DNA from: DYHD01 sp037445375
Lineage (GTDB): Bacteria > Nitrospirota > Thermodesulfovibrionia > Thermodesulfovibrionales > Dissulfurispiraceae
Assembly (NCBI GenBank): GCA_037445375.1
Contig: JBBIKS010000036.1
Span: 1 to 23,177 of the forward strand
Length of the DNA stretch: 23,177 bases
Direction of reading: 5' to 3'
Position numbers and translations under genes: made by a program. This document shows positions 22,927 to 23,177 of this stretch, one piece after another; position 1 is the stretch's first letter, and each line of letters begins with the position of its first letter. The notes beneath the pieces are model-generated. The model saw only the letters and a list, made by a program, of their open reading frames with translations. It was not told the DNA's origin and made no database searches.

Positions 22927-23034
22927 GGTTCAAGTTTGTAAATTGAACCATTATTTCGATAAAAATTATGGAGCAGGTTGCAAACCTGCTCCCGCACCGA
23001 TTATCTCAATGAGAGTTTATAAACAGACACTAAA
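22927..23034. repeat. Dispersed hairpin repeat, family B
   Basis: Two stems follow the flavodiiron gene: GGTTCAA (22927-22933) / TTGAACC (22943-22949), and GAGCAGGTT-GCA-AACCTGCTC (22971-22991, perfect 9 bp). The second is followed by CCCGCA, a GAGTTT word and AAACAGACACTAAA (23021-23034). The same order (hairpin with GCA loop, CCCGCA, GAGTTT, AAACAGACACTAAA) occurs at about 19181-19238. Confidence 0.55.
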
Positions 23035-23074
23035 TAACAAAATGCCAAAGGCTGCAAGATCTGGTATTTCATAA

Positions 23075-23116
23075 CATGATGGTAAAAAATACACATCATG
23101 GTGAATAAAATACACA
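23075..23116. repeat. Two tandem direct repeats near the window end
   Basis: CATGATGGTAAAAAATACACA (23075-23095) and CATCATGGTGAATAAAATAC with ACA (23094-23116) are imperfect direct copies with a period of about 20 nt. They are followed by TTGTCA...TGACAA (inverted, around 23134-23155). The arrangement resembles the terminal motif repeats of some insertion sequences, but no transposase is visible before the window ends. Confidence 0.35.
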
Positions 23117-23177
23117 AATAAGATAAGGTGTACTTGTCAAGACTTGATCTGACAAATCCCTTTGTCATTACTCTACT

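Noticed and set aside
1..23177. CRISPR array
   Set aside because: No regularly spaced identical repeats with unique spacers; the repeats seen are isolated palindromes.

Overview
The window looks like chromosomal DNA of a low-GC (about 40% by eye), diderm, anaerobic or microaerobic bacterium. The envelope evidence is SecDF-YajC plus heptose genes for LPS inner core. The redox evidence is a ferredoxin-EtfA fusion, a PerR-type regulator, several rubredoxin/desulforedoxin-like proteins and a flavodiiron protein. Gene content and the many short dispersed palindromes suggest a Nitrospirota- or Desulfobacterota-like lineage; this is inference, as no rRNA is present.

Layout. (1) 55-5919, plus strand: a sigma70-type promoter, then yajC-secD-secF (protein export), a 340-bp spacer with a MITE-like repeat, then recJ overlapping panB. 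(2) 11098-6021, minus strand: a consensus-like promoter drives etfB-etfA-fabD with start/stop overlaps; a small TusA-like ORF, mdh and ndk follow. A perfect 25-bp inverted repeat lies between the convergent panB and ndk. (3) 11541-13945, plus strand: trpB and trpA, separated by a decayed HEPN/MNT toxin-antitoxin pair. (4) 13946-14409: a decayed stretch ending in what looks like the fragment of a type II(G)-like DNA methyltransferase. (5) 18921-14410, minus strand: a WaaF-GmhB fusion, HldE-type heptose kinase, a PP-loop thiouridylase-like protein and a HAD phosphatase. (6) 19259-22881, plus strand: an oxygen-defence locus with a perR-like gene behind a promoter carrying PerR-box-like operators, an RCKP rubredoxin-like miniprotein, a 2-Cys peroxiredoxin, an unrecognised domain fused to rubredoxin, two tandem desulforedoxin-like miniproteins and a flavodiiron protein. 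Three of these genes were too short or mis-started for simple ORF calling and were found by reading the sequence.

Most genes are ordinary housekeeping. The more unusual material is the oxygen-defence locus (the fused domain and the tandem miniproteins), the Cys-less TusA-like protein, the decayed defence or toxin genes beside and inside the trp pair, and several families of dispersed palindromic repeats in the intergenic gaps. I found no intact new defence system, no CRISPR array, no rRNA and no tRNA.
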